NCBI RefSeq assembly: GCF_000090795.2
Contig: NW_003546528.1
Coordinates: 43,888-106,383 of the forward strand
Direction: 5' to 3'
DNA length: 62,496 nucleotides
Source of the DNA: Amphimedon queenslandica
Lineage: Eukaryota > Porifera > Demospongiae > Haplosclerida > Niphatidae
Position 1 is the first letter of the stretch. Every line of letters begins with the position of its first letter. Below, in pieces: positions 1 through 16,217 of this stretch. The notes under the pieces were generated by a model, which worked only from the letters and a program-made list of their open reading frames with translations, made no database searches and was not told the origin of the DNA. Position numbers and translations under genes: made by a program.

Positions 1-2
1 AT

Positions 3-839
3 GGAGGAGGAGGGGGAGCAAATGGTTCCAGTACAAATGGAGGAGGAGGAGGAGGAGCAAATGGTTCCAGTACAAATGGAGGAGGAGGAACAAACGGTAC
101 CAGTACAAATGGAGGAAGAGCAAACGGTACCAGTACAAATGGAGGAGGAGCAAATGGTACCAGTACAAATGGAGGAGCTAAAGGATCAAGAGGAGGAGGA
201 GAAGCAAATAGAGGAGGCCACACAGCTGGAGGAGATGTTGAAGGTATTCATGGTTTGTTCCGTGGGCCCGTGACTGATGGACCTCATCAGACAACCGGCA
301 AAGAAGAGATGACTGAAGAAGTTGAATACCATGTGCTACTCAACACTGAAGCTCTTGAAGTGATGAAAGGTATTCATACTGAAGGAAAAGAACCGTTGAA
401 AAAAAGGAATCCACCAAAAACTAGGGAAGAAGCAAAACAAAGATACAGACAAGAATTAGTTAAAAAAAGGAATGATATAATACAAGCCAATCCTGAAACA
501 TTCCGCAATGGAGAACTGGGAACCGATAATGGGACAGGAACAGGAGCAGGAATGGGAAGAGGTGGAACAGGAACAGGTGGAGGAAGAGGAACAGGTGCAG
601 GTGGAGGAAGAGGAACAGGTGCAGGTGGAGGAAGAGGAACAGGTGCAGGTGGAGGAAGAGGAACAGGTGCAGGTGCAGGTGGAGGAAGAGGAGAAAGAAA
701 TGAGATGCAAGAAGAAGAATTTAAAGAACCTGAAAAACCGTCCGGACCCAAAAAGAACATTCACACAATCTTCACAGGAACATCTAGTGGAAGCAGAGGA
801 ACTAAGAATTTGGGTGGAAGTGTATACGGATTCAAATAA
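3..839 (+). CDS. Glycine-rich repeat protein, C-terminal part (5' end outside window)
   Basis: One frame stays open from base 3 to the TAA at 837-839, about 278 codons, and enters from beyond the left edge. The first 60 or so residues are imperfect decapeptide repeats of the type GGANGTSTNG. A charged, non-repetitive middle follows (KEPLKKRNPPKTREEAKQRY), then about five copies of an eight-residue Gly/Arg/Thr/Ala unit, then a polar tail ending in GSVYGFK. No known domain is visible. Another frame over bases 1-273 is also open and would give a Glu/Met/Val repeat, but only the Gly frame joins the long downstream frame. The function is unknown. A structural, matrix or RNA-binding low-complexity protein would fit the composition, but that is only a guess. 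Confidence 0.6.
   Translation, partial: GGGGGANGSSTNGGGGGGANGSSTNGGGGTNGTSTNGGRANGTSTNGGGANGTSTNGGAKGSRGGGEANRGGHTAGGDVEGIHGLFRGPVTDGPHQTTGKEEMTEEVEYHVLLNTEALEVMKGIHTEGKEPLKKRNPPKTREEAKQRYRQELVKKRNDIIQANPETFRNGELGTDNGTGTGAGMGRGGTGTGGGRGTGAGGGRGTGAGGGRGTGAGGGRGTGAGAGGGRGERNEMQEEEFKEPEKPSGPKKNIHTIFTGTSSGSRGTKNLGGSVYGFK
570..692 (+). repeat. 24-bp coding minisatellite
   Basis: A 24-bp unit rich in GGA/GGT codons is repeated about five times in frame inside the Gly-rich coding region, encoding an eight-residue repeat. The last unit carries a 6-bp expansion. This is the kind of array that varies in copy number between alleles. Confidence 0.8.
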
Positions 840-1171
840 TGCTATTATTATTGCTGTTGTTACATGTACCTTTATTTACTTTTATACTATAATTAACCAA
901 GTGTAACCAATTACCATGCATAAGACTTTGCATTAATTGAAAGTACCATTCATAATTATAAGGAAATATGTAGTATCCTTCAGTATAGTGGTCAGTAGTG
1001 TCAAATCACACTAGATCTACATATTATTGCCATAAAAGGATTGATGTGCAACTACTGTATATACAGCAATTGAGCCACTGAATTTCAATTACATGATGTT
1101 GGAATATAAGAAATAAAAATAATTAATAAAATAGCAGCAAAGCTACACTGACAACATTTCTTGTTCATAAG
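840..1171. other. Intergenic, convergent 3' ends
   Basis: No open frame of note is present. The stretch separates the stop of the Gly-rich gene from the stop of the minus-strand SRCR gene. It is AT-rich and contains AATAAA-like sequence near 1110-1130 that could serve as a poly(A) signal. Confidence 0.6.
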
Positions 1172-2085
1172 TTAGATCAGTCCTTGATACTTCCTCTTCT
1201 GCTTGTAGGCATACAAAGGGCAGGTTCTGACAGTATAACAACAAACAATACAAGTGATCAGTACACAGAGACATGTCAAGAAAAAGAATCCAAATACTGA
1301 AGACAAGACAATAACAAGGACATCAACTCCTACATAATGTGCAATAATACACAGTATACTCACTGATAATGTATTACCATGGATACGACAAATGAATTCA
1401 TTACCAGACAATAGAGTGTCACCATCAGTTGATACAAAAGCTAATAATAACAATAATGAATGTGTGCCATTTCAAGTATACATGTACATGTATATAGTGC
1501 CATATATTGTATTTACTCACTGCATGAGAGACTGATGTCCATTGCATGACCAGCACAAGGTCCTGATGTTACTTCTGACTGATCATCATTGACACAATTA
1601 GTACTGAAACAACTCTCAGATTCAGTACATGTAATATCATCAACCCACACTGGAGATGTCATTGAACTATAATCACAATAACATATAATGTACTTCTATA
1701 GTATATGCAGCTTTAGCAGTGACCAGCAGGCTGTCTGGAGGTGTGTGTGTATAAGTAATGCAATACCTGAGGACTGAGATATCTGCTTGAGGTGAAGCTG
1801 AGGGCAGATATCAAGGGACTCAGGTATTACATTACTGATATTCCCTATATACACTGTATGTATATATACTGTACATACTTTGGTGTGATTGTATAATTAA
1901 ATGATTCAGTATATCCTAACTGCCGACATGCTGAATCAGCTGCTGCTTTATTAAACTCTTCACCACAAACTGTCCCCCAGTCATTATATAAGTATATCTC
2001 CAATAGACCAGTTGACTGTATCGGACCATTGACCAATCGTATCTGTCCATTGTACGGATTGGATGTAATCAAAACTTCATCTATA

Positions 2086-2117
<32 letters not shown>

Positions 2118-2754
2118 TGATGATGATGATAATGTGACATACTGCATTGAATAGCAATGACATCATCATCATTATTATTATTATTATTGCATGAGTTGGT
2201 GCTGCTGGTTGAATGAGGACACCTCAGTATATGGAGATAGCCACTGGCAGCATAGTCAATACCAACTGGGCACTGTACATCAGTCAACACTGGAGGACCC
2301 ACTGGTGTTTGTAAACTATAATTAAGAAATAATATGAATATTTATTATTAGTTTCACACCATTGGGGTGACATTATGCCAGAGGTTCCCTCATTTCAGAG
2401 GTACTGAGGTTTGTACAGGTTACAACACTTACTTGTACTTTGAAGGGAGTCCATAGCTTAAACTGTCAAGGTATCCTAACTGTCTACAAACAGCAGCTGC
2501 AGAGCCAGTACCGAACCCATCAGAGCAGACAGTGCCCCACTCGTCATTGATATACACCTCAAGGACTCCTAATGTGTTATCAATTGAAACAGATCCATTT
2601 CTGTTGAGTCTCACATCACCATTAGCATACAATAGAGCATCTATTAGAGACACAGTCTAACAGTGGACAGAATAAACACACCATTACCTGCAGGTAAACT
2701 GATTATTGAAAGAACTGATAGGCATATTAGAACAAGGAGAAGGACAGGGCTCAT
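1172..2754 (-). CDS. SRCR receptor A: two SRCR domains, one TM segment
   Basis: This is a type I membrane receptor spread over about six exons. A signal-peptide exon begins with ATG at 2754 (MSPVLLLVLICLSVLSIISL). SRCR domain 1 is split over about 2437-2640 and 2188-2318, and SRCR domain 2 over about 1875-2080 and 1525-1670. The hallmark strings WGTVCSDGF, VCRQLGY and WGTVCGEEF are visible. The last exon (about 1172-1440) encodes a long hydrophobic segment (VLVIVLSSVFGFFFLTCLCV), a Cys-rich juxtamembrane stretch and a short basic tail ending KYQGLI, which contains a YxxL-type sorting motif. SRCR domains bind protein or polyanionic ligands, and in sponges they occur on aggregation and putative immune receptors. 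The ligand here is unknown. Confidence 0.8.
1754..1836. repeat. 83-bp palindromic intronic element, copy 1 (inverted orientation)
   Basis: The element starts AGTAATG and ends CATTACT with arms complementary over most of its length. It lies in the intron that splits SRCR domain 2 of receptor A, about 40 nt downstream of the splice donor. It is inverted relative to the other three copies and keeps part of the outer arm (CTGTCTGGAGGTG) on one side. Confidence 0.85.
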
Positions 2755-2807
2755 ATCTGCTGACACCAGTTCAGTAGATAATAGGAGTGGCAAGGGCAAG
2801 GAAATGT

Positions 2808-2920
2808 GAGCACGTGGTTGAAATAAACGATTTATCTTCTCCGGATATGCAGATATATCAACCACGTGGTTAGAGTAAACGGAATGGTTATGTACGGCTA
2901 TTTCAACCACGTGGATTTTA
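2808..2920. promoter_or_regulatory. Three E-box composite motifs upstream of SRCR receptor A
   Basis: Three CACGTG cores lie at 2811-2816, 2863-2868 and 2908-2913, each in the extended context CACGTGGTTRRARTAAMCGG or a close variant. Two read on the plus strand and one on the minus strand. They sit 57-160 bp upstream of the receptor A start codon. The same extended motif recurs at 47138 and 47186 between WDR61 and glucosidase I. A bHLH-zip or bZIP site is the likely meaning, by inference. Confidence 0.65.
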
Positions 2921-2991
2921 GAAAGCTATTATCACTCAATAAAATTTGTTTTAAAAAGACATTATTGTGTTTGGAGGTAAAGAGAGGTCAT

Positions 2992-4608
2992 TTAGTCTTT
3001 CACTGTATAGTCATTACTGAGTATCATTGAATTCTCATCAAGACTGGAGCGATATTCATCAAAATCATGTCTCCTATTTCTGTGGCGCTTGTCCTTCAGT
3101 TTATAGTGCTCTGTCTTATGATAGGCCGCCACTACAACCCTCATTATGAATATAATAATATAAACAGAGACTATCAGACAGAACAGTATCATCAGTACTG
3201 CAATGAAGGCAGCAGTGAGAGTACCATACTCTGTGGGGGAATGAAATAAAAATTATGAATAATGGTTAAACAAAATACCTAATGAACAATTCCTTCCATA
3301 CGGCAGTGAACTATCATATCTTGTAGTATCAAAAGCTACCAAAACGTTATCATAAAATATGATAAAATTAATACTTACTGCATACAAGGTAGACATCGTC
3401 ACGGTTACTGCAGTATATGTTCCTAATGGTTGGTGCAGTGTAGCAGTCTTTAAAGCAGCTGGAGTTACAGGTAGCATTGAGCTCTCTTAACCAAATCCAC
3501 CTGATACCATACCTTTAATGAATAAAGGAATTAACAACACGTCATGGGTAGAATAGGTGTAGTGCTGGTCTCTTACTGAGAGTAAGGGCCGTAATAAAGA
3601 GCATTAGTGTAACCCAACTGCTGACAGACTGAGTCACCATTGGCTAGTGTAAAGAACTCAGAACAGACAGTACCCCAGCGATTGTTGAGATACACCTGCA
3701 GCAATCCTTCAGACGACCACTCACCATAAAACAGAGCAACCTGACCGGGATAGGGACCACTGGACGTCAGGTTAGAACTCACTAATGTATTAAGAAGAAG
3801 AAGTATTTACTTAGTGGAGTCAGTGTTTCATCTTCACCACATTAATCATTAACAGTTATCACTTACTGCAGGTTACGTAAGGTACTCCAGTTCCGTCTTC
3901 ACAGATATCCTCCATCACATCAGTGACTAGTGTATAGCCACACCTCAGTAAATGAGGATAAACACTAGAACACTGTACGCCAGTTAACAATGGGGCAGGG
4001 AATTCATCACTAGATAAGATAAGAAAATGCATATGTATCTGGGAAGTGGAAATGTAAGAAAAATGAAGGACTTTCTCCTGTGCAAATCTTAGCTAAAATC
4101 CCTGTACTATAGTACACAACTTTCAAGCAACTTTAAAAATTTGTAAAAAATCCAAACTTGATCGGAATCAGCACAAACTTGCTACACAACATAAGTACAT
4201 GTATAAACATGCCAAGACTTATTAAAACCATTCCTCTACCTAACCTAACACTAATACACAACTCACTTGGTCACATTATTGACACTGACATTAGTAACAT
4301 AAGAACCAGTTCCATCAGCTCCAGTATACCCTAACTGCTGACACACAGTGTTGTATAGCTCTTTGTTGCTACCAGCTCTAACACAGACTGCCCCCCAGGT
4401 CCCATTAGTAGCTAAATATATCTGCAGGGCCCCCTCAAGTGCAGAGGGGCCCCCCGTACTATTCACCAGTCTTAGGTCCCCATTAGAAGGGCCGGCAGCC
4501 TGCACTGTATAACGAGTGAGAATAAACACAAACACTCATTGATGAAGGATTACCCGGAGCTATGGCTGCCAATAGTAGAGGAACAAGAAGCTGAAGGACA
4601 GCAGTCAT
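2992..4608 (-). CDS. SRCR receptor B: two SRCR domains, one TM segment
   Basis: The signal-peptide exon starts with ATG at 4608 (MTAVLQLLVPLLLAAIAPG) and is followed by a normal donor. SRCR domain 1 comes from about 4263-4510 and 3866-4012, and SRCR domain 2 from about 3580-3778 and 3383-3515. The visible motifs are TWGAVC, VCQQLGYT, RWGTVCSEFF and a Cys-rich second half. The final exon (2992-3202) encodes a TM segment (TLTAAFIAVLMILFCLIVSV) and a basic cytoplasmic tail of about 45 residues ending SNDYTVKD. It lies in the same orientation as receptors A and C and probably arose with them by tandem duplication. The first SRCR is divergent, with WGAVCVRAG in place of the usual WGTVCDDGW. Confidence 0.8.
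4030..4260. repeat. Dispersed intronic repeat, single copy
   Basis: The sequence includes CCTGTACTATAGTACA and a downstream AAATTTGTAAAAAATCC block, both typical of the repeat family also seen at 7455, 37170, 43240 and 50610. It lies in the intron splitting SRCR domain 1 of receptor B. Confidence 0.7.
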
Positions 4609-4805
4609 TATTCTTCACCTCGTTCTTCACCACTGATGACCTGTAAAAGGTGTGGCTAACTACTGACCACACCCACACAAATTATTGGTAGTTAATTAAT
4701 AGTTATTTATAAATTAAATGAATTAAAAGAATGATAATAGATTAATGCTGAGTCTTTGGTATAATGATACACTTAATAAAATCAAAGAGTTTAAAAACAG
4801 AGGAA

Positions 4806-10339
<5,534 letters not shown>

Positions 10340-10798
10340 GACTGCTGACTATTAGAGGAGACTGAGATTGAGAGAGAAATGAAAGAACCGATCCAAAAGA
10401 AGATATACTGTTGCTCTAAGCTATTGCCCGTCTCTTTAAAGGTTGTATGGCACAGGAAGAGGAAACAGCCTTTTTACAACATCTGAGGTTTGAAGAAAAA
10501 GACACACTTTTAAGCAATTCCCTTTAGGGGCTGTGAATATTTAATTAGATTAATTAATACCAATGAATAATTAATAGCTAATTAACCTATGAAGTTATAA
10601 TGAGGACATACTGTATTGCAATAAGGTGCTATAGAAATTGCTTTAACAAATTAATAATAAATCATACAATAATAATCATCTATTTTGTCTGTTATTAATT
10701 AAGTGCATGGATATGCTGTACATAAAAATCCACTCAACGATTCAAATTAAAATTAAGAAAAAACTACAGATTCTGGAAGAGACAAAACAACATTCCAC

Positions 10799-10868
<70 letters not shown>

Positions 10869-10907
10869 CGAACATGTAATTAAATTCTTGCAAAAAGTTT
10901 AAAACCC
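10340..10907. other. Intergenic between SRCR receptor C and Rab8
   Basis: This is the receptor C promoter side and the Rab 3' flank. It contains a (TAA)n run at about 10800-10868 and no convincing coding sequence. Confidence 0.6.
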
Positions 10908-11916
10908 TCAGCAGGCGCAGCCGCCCCCGGACCCTGAGCTGTCTCCGGCCGTCACATGAACATTACTCTGTGAGGTACCCATGTCATCACCAGGCTGTAG
11001 TTAAATAAATAAATAAAGACTTAAATAAATAAATAAATAAATAAATACATATATGTGCTTAAATGAAGCTAGTGTATAGTAACTGTCTCTACATGTAAGC
11101 ACATGTACATGATCACTGTTGGATCCAGAGGGACTTTAGGACACTTTGGTCTCTCATATTTAGTCCTAGGGTCCCTCCCATTTGTAGTTAGATTGGTTTA
11201 GTTTCTAGATCTAAGATAAGTACATGTACATGATCTTACGTTTCTCCTGTCCATTTTGTTCTTAATGTCTTTTGCTAAGTTTAGAAACGCCTAGAGGGTG
11301 TGATAAAAGTGAATGTAGCAGCACATGTGACGTCAAGTTCATTTGAGTAAACTAACTGTTTCAACATTCTGCCCTGACTTGGCACTGGTCTCCATAAACT
11401 TGACCTGATGCTCCTCAGCTAGCTGAAGAGGGAGAGGGGGAGGGAGAGGTAGTGACACAATCATTACAAGGTCTGTCCTTACCAGCTGGCCTCTTTCTCT
11501 GCTCACTACTCTTGATTCTTCTAAATCACATTTGTTTCCAAGGATCATCTTCTCCACATCAGCAGCTGCATTCTAAACAACAACAACAACAATAATTGAT
11601 AATAACAATAATAAAAATAATTCATAATAACAATAATAACAATAATTCATAATAACAACAACAACAATAATTCATAATAACAATAATTGATAATAACAAT
11701 AATCAACTTCACCTCCTCAATATTCCTGATCCAGTTCCTTATGTTGTCAAACGACTTCTCGTTAGTTACATCATAAACAAGCATAATACCCTACATAAGT
11801 GTACATATTAATAAATATAATGTACATATTAATAAATATACATGTACATTACCATTGCTCCTCTGTAATAAGCTGTAGTGATGGTCCTGAACCTCTCTTG
11901 TCCTGCTGTATCCCTA

Positions 11917-11962
<46 letters not shown>

Positions 11963-12543
11963 TGGTTACTTACCATATCTGTAGTTTGATCTTCTTGCCC
12001 TCAATGTCCACTGTACGTATTTTAAAATCAATTCCTACACAAAAGAGACAGTCATTAGTACAAGGAGACACATTATTAATCTAATCCCCGCCCACCAAAG
12101 GGCTAGTAATTAATGTCACGTTATTAAAATAACAAAACAAAATGAACGAAAATAAAGAGACAATCCATGTATACAGTCTAGTCAGTAATTAGTTTAAAGA
12201 AGGTGGAGCAAGAGAGAGAGAGAGAAGGTGAAAGTGACAATAATGATCACTGTTAGATTTAGAGGGAGTTTAGGAGACTTTTGGCCTCTCATATTTAGCT
12301 TAGGTCTCCTGAAATCTTCCATTTTAAGTTAGATTGGTCCCCCAAAACCTACTTCCAGATCTAACAGCCTCTCATGTACATGTAACTCATTCAAGTGTTG
12401 CTGGGGTACATGTACTTACCTATTGTTGATATAAAAGTTGAATTGAAGGCGTCCTCCGAGAATCTGACTAATATACATGTCTTCCCCACTCCACTGTCCC
12501 CAATCAGTAATAGTTTGAATAAGAAGTCATAGGTCTTCGCCAT
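10908..12543 (-). CDS. RAB8: Rab8-type small GTPase
   Basis: Eight exons read in order. Exon 1 (from ATG at 12543) gives [18 protein letters not shown] with the P-loop GDSGVGKT and the Rab8-typical [12 protein letters not shown]. Later exons give the switch II DTAGQE, then [15 protein letters not shown], then the guanine-binding NKCD (in [18 protein letters not shown]) and ETSAK. The last exon ends GGGCAC, a CxC double-geranylgeranyl motif. Rab8 directs post-Golgi vesicles to the plasma membrane and cilium. The [15 protein letters not shown] string fits Rab8 better than Rab10. The CxC end differs from the CAAX end of vertebrate Rab8. Confidence 0.88.
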
Positions 12544-12961
12544 TATCTATCAGTAGAGGAGGACCAGGTGATATATACGAGCAAAGAGTGTCCCCCTGGC
12601 TATAGAGTGACTGGATAATGGCTCTAAAGAGAGGAGAAGGAGCTTGTATGTTGTTTTACTTGTCCTGAAAGTAAATGGAGCACTACAATTGATCTAGTTA
12701 ATTAAAATATTAATAGTTATTTGTTATCACGTGACCATGATCACGAGACTAACTTGATCTATTTTTAGTACAAGTCAATTGTCAAGATGATGTAACCGAT
12801 GTAATTAAAATACTGTAGTAACATTATGCTGAGCTTAGCAACCAAACCTAATGCAAAAACATAGCAGGGAATTACCCATGGAATACCCCATAGCTTTCAG
12901 TTTAATATAAATATCAAACAGATTCTGCACATAAATCACACTATCTTTAGTGCTAAAGATC
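12544..12961. other. Intergenic between Rab8 and the small secreted protein gene
   Basis: This is a divergent promoter region of about 420 bp. A CACGTGAC E-box lies at about 12728, and the near-palindrome ATCTTTAGTGCTAAAGAT just precedes the ATG at 12962. There is no other gene. Confidence 0.5.
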
Positions 12962-13288
12962 ATGAAATTGGTAACTGTCATTCTAATCATTGTCCTACTC
13001 CTCCTCTTGAGCTCTGCAGCTGCAGTAGACTATAAGGAAGAATACTGCAGAGGTCAAACATATGTTGGTAATGGTGGAAAAGATCATAGCTATCCTCATC
13101 TACATTGTGGCAGTAACTTCTTTGTACTTTCAAGGACTGATGGAGGACACACTGATTTAACAGATGCAAGCAAGAGACAAGAGATACTGGACAATAAAAC
13201 TAAAGAATATGGTGATGCTAGGAGACCACGTGACATCACTCGTGTACTGACAAGGAGCTTGTACTCAATCATCAGCACATTGGACTGA
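12962..13288 (+). CDS. Small secreted protein, unknown
   Basis: This is a single-exon frame of 108 codons starting at the first ATG (upstream in-frame codons begin with GTG only). A strong signal peptide (VTVILIIVLLLLLSSAAAV) is followed by a mature part of about 85 residues. The mature part has two cysteines (EEYCRG and HLHCGS), a His-rich YPHLHCGSNFFV stretch and a charged C-terminus. I recognise no family. Two cysteines would allow a single disulphide. It has no introns in an intron-dense region and sits next to the intronless sulfatase. A secreted peptide is inferred. Confidence 0.6.
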   Translation: MKLVTVILIIVLLLLLSSAAAVDYKEEYCRGQTYVGNGGKDHSYPHLHCGSNFFVLSRTDGGHTDLTDASKRQEILDNKTKEYGDARRPRDITRVLTRSLYSIISTLD

Positions 13289-13488
13289 TGATGCAAGAAC
13301 TTTGTTGCTGATATTATGATCATTAACCTGTTTTATGTACTGATGCATGCTGTTATTGTTTTTTTTAACAATTCCACTCATTTTTCATTAATTTCTTATG
13401 ATAATTTTTAAAGGCAAAATTGAGCATGCCCTACGCCCACGCAAAGCAGCACATCACGTGATCTAGGTGGGGCTCAGTGTACAAAATA

Positions 13489-14991
13489 ATGTTTGCTCAA
13501 CTATTGCTTGGTTTATTTTCCCTTTCAGTCTGTGCAGTAACTGTAGGAGCTGCTGCTCCACCAGACAAACCTCACATTGTCTTTGTACTAGTAGATGACT
13601 GGGGGTTTGCTGATGCCAGTTTCCGTAACCCAGCCATTAAGACTCCAAGCTTCCAGTACCTTGTGGACAATGGACTTATCCTGAACAGACACTATGTATT
13701 CAAGTACTGCTCGCCTTCAAGAGCCTCGTTTCTAACTGGTAGGTTCCCTCATCACGTGCACCAGTGGAACCCAACACCACCAGGAATGGTTGGTACCAAT
13801 ATCAATATGACCATGTTACCTGCTAAATTGAAGACTGCTGGGTATTCCACACACATGGTTGGTAAATGGCACCAGGGTTTGTATGACCCAGCTTATCTTC
13901 CTGTCAACAGAGGCTTTGATACATCATCTGGGTTCCTGCAAGCTGGGGAAGGTCATTTCAATCAGACGATAGGTTGTGCTGTTGATTTCTGGAAGAATCA
14001 TGCCCCAGACACTCGTAATGGCACATATGACTCTTATATTTATAATAAAGACCTAACCACTATATTCAGTAAACATGATGCCAGTAAACCATTATTCCTC
14101 TATCTTCCATTACATAATGTCCATGCACCTATTGAGGCACCTCAGGAATGGCTGGACCTCTATCCTGTTAACTCTACCTGTGCTACAAGGAGAGTACTAC
14201 AGGCAATGGTCAGTGTGGCTGATAATGTCACCGGACATGTTGTTAATCTATTGAAAGAAAATGACATGTGGGATAACACCATCATGGTAATATCAGCAGA
14301 TAATGGAGGGGCAGATTGTAAAGGTAGTAATTATCCATTGAAAGGATCAAAACACACTTTCTTTGAGGGAGGAGTAAGAGTCATTGCTTTTGCTAGTGGA
14401 GGGTTGATACCAGCAGCAAGACGTGGGAAGAGTACCGATGGATTCATTCATGTTGCTGACTGGTACACTACATTCTGTAAAATGGCTGGTGTGGATCATA
14501 ATGATTCTGGTAAAGGGAAGTTTCCAGTTGATGGACTAGATGTATGGCCTATCATTACTGGAGAGAATGAAGAAACACAACACGAAGAGATTGTATTGGG
14601 ATATGATTTTGACTACTCACCCTCTCACACTCATCAAGGTGCTATCATAGCAGGCAGACATAAACTGATTGTTGGTAACCAGTACACCCACTGCAACTCA
14701 CTCATGTGGTCGCCATTGGACTATCCTTGCAGTAATGGCAGTGTCTCTGAAGACTGTGATCCTTATTGTCTTTATGATATCATTAATGATCCTTCAGAAA
14801 GAAATGACCTCTCAAAAAAAGAACACGCAATACTTAAAGATATGCTTGATAGGTACAACAGTTATTCAAAGGAGCCTCGTTCAATGCAAGACCAAGGTAT
14901 CCACAATAAGGACGATATTCCAAAAGGCAAACAGCTTTGTGAGTATTTCAGTACACGAGGAATGTACTGGCAGCCTTGGGTCAATGTTTGA
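13489..14991 (+). CDS. Arylsulfatase (ARSB-like), intronless
   Basis: One 500-codon exon encodes a complete lysosomal or secreted sulfatase that hydrolyses sulfate esters, probably on glycans. A signal peptide (FAQLLLGLFSLSVCAVTVG) leads into the metal-binding VLVDDWG. The formylglycine motif CSPSRA in YVFKYCSPSRASFLTGR is next, then GKWHQG, HNVHAPIE and the second metal site SADNGG, all in family order. The cysteine would be oxidised to formylglycine by a SUMF-type enzyme. I start at the ATG at 13489 because the upstream frame begins only with GTG. Complete absence of introns is unusual among its neighbours and suggests retroposition or horizontal origin. Confidence 0.92.
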   Translation: MFAQLLLGLFSLSVCAVTVGAAAPPDKPHIVFVLVDDWGFADASFRNPAIKTPSFQYLVDNGLILNRHYVFKYCSPSRASFLTGRFPHHVHQWNPTPPGMVGTNINMTMLPAKLKTAGYSTHMVGKWHQGLYDPAYLPVNRGFDTSSGFLQAGEGHFNQTIGCAVDFWKNHAPDTRNGTYDSYIYNKDLTTIFSKHDASKPLFLYLPLHNVHAPIEAPQEWLDLYPVNSTCATRRVLQAMVSVADNVTGHVVNLLKENDMWDNTIMVISADNGGADCKGSNYPLKGSKHTFFEGGVRVIAFASGGLIPAARRGKSTDGFIHVADWYTTFCKMAGVDHNDSGKGKFPVDGLDVWPIITGENEETQHEEIVLGYDFDYSPSHTHQGAIIAGRHKLIVGNQYTHCNSLMWSPLDYPCSNGSVSEDCDPYCLYDIINDPSERNDLSKKEHAILKDMLDRYNSYSKEPRSMQDQGIHNKDDIPKGKQLCEYFSTRGMYWQPWVNV

Positions 14992-15178
14992 TTAACTTGC
15001 TATTGTTTTTATTGCTGCTTTTAATTGCTATGTGCTGTCCTATGCTTTATATTAAGATTTAATGCCAAACCCCCGCCAGATCTGCCGGGAAACTTATAGT
15101 ATACGGAGAATAATCCGGAGTATTGCAATGTGGAGAGCAGCCCCACCCTTTTATGTTTTGCAGTGTTATGCAACAAAA

Positions 15179-16042
15179 ATGATGAAAATGGTTAAGCTTC
15201 TCTTTGCTTCTGCTCTACTCCTCATAAGCAGTTCTTATGCTCTGCGTGATGTACAATGTCCTCAACAGTCTGTAAGATATATATATATATATATTATTTT
15301 GCTTGATATCATTTGCTAGTCTCAAAGGCCATCAAAGCTGAAACTAACTCAGCAGCATTGTGATTACTATGTGGCAATGGGGCCCAATGAGAATGATAAA
15401 GAGTTCTTAGATATATACTTAGAGGGTAGCCAAGCTGGCTGGGTTGCTGTTGGATTCTCATTAAACAAGAGAATGGTAAAAATGAAATAAATGATTAATT
15501 GTATATATTTGTACATGCACATCCACAGGGTTATTCAGATGTTGTTGGTTGCAAACAAGATGATTCTGGTAATGTAGGAATCATTGATAGTTGGAATGGA
15601 GCACTCCCACCAAACAAGATAGACCCTACTCAAGAAGGAATGTGTAACTATTCATCATCTTATGTTGATGGAAAGTTCTCATGCTAGTAAGAGCAACATT
15701 ATCATTGATGTTGTTTATTGTTGTTGTTTTTGTTTATAGTTTCAGTCGTTTTCATGGTATTTTGAACCAAGGCTATGACTATGATTTCAACAGTACTTAC
15801 TATTTTCTGTTAGGCTGCAGTCAACTTAAAAGTATTCCTATTGTAACATTTCATTAATTACATTCTACCTACAGGTGATTTATCTGTTAATTTTCCATTT
15901 CATGAGCCTAATTTCCCAGCTGTATCTCCCGATATGTATAATCCATTCACATACAATGGTAGGCACTTATACTCTCCTCCTCTTGTTAATATTAATTGTG
16001 TATCTATTTGTACTTGCAGGCTCAGACTGGGTCCAGCTGTAA
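15179..16042 (+). CDS. Secreted DOMON-domain protein (copy 1)
   Basis: ATG at 15179 starts a signal peptide (MMKMVKLLFASALLLISSSY). Further exons at about 15320-15475, 15530-15687, 15740-15828, 15874-15958 and 16020-16042 encode one DOMON domain, with the strings WVAVGFSL, VVGCKQDDSGNVGI and NYSSSYVDGKFSC. The protein stops at GSDWVQL, exactly where the third copy at 17395 continues into a cytochrome b561 module. DOMON domains bind heme or sugar. A soluble version could act as an electron acceptor or a ligand-binding protein. It is the first of three tandem copies. Confidence 0.8.
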
Positions 16043-16217
16043 GGGTCCAAGGGAGTGAAAGGCTGACTAGCATTATGACAAGTCTTGCTTTGCAAATTCC
16101 TTAGTACAATGTGAACAATAGTCTATGAATATTATTAGTGTGTAATTAACAGTATAATTTCCGTAAATCACACCAGCCCCTCCCCTCCTATCCTGCAGAT
16201 CGTATCTGCAGTCAGTG

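Noticed and set aside
374..906. Pro-, Ser/Cys- and Glu/Val-rich open frames over the Gly-rich region on both strands
   Set aside because: They are shadows of the repetitive coding DNA. Only the Gly frame runs through from the window edge to a stop.
2644..2910. Longer N-terminus for SRCR receptor A
   Set aside because: The upstream in-frame codons start with GTG, run through the E-box promoter and precede a clear signal peptide at 2754.
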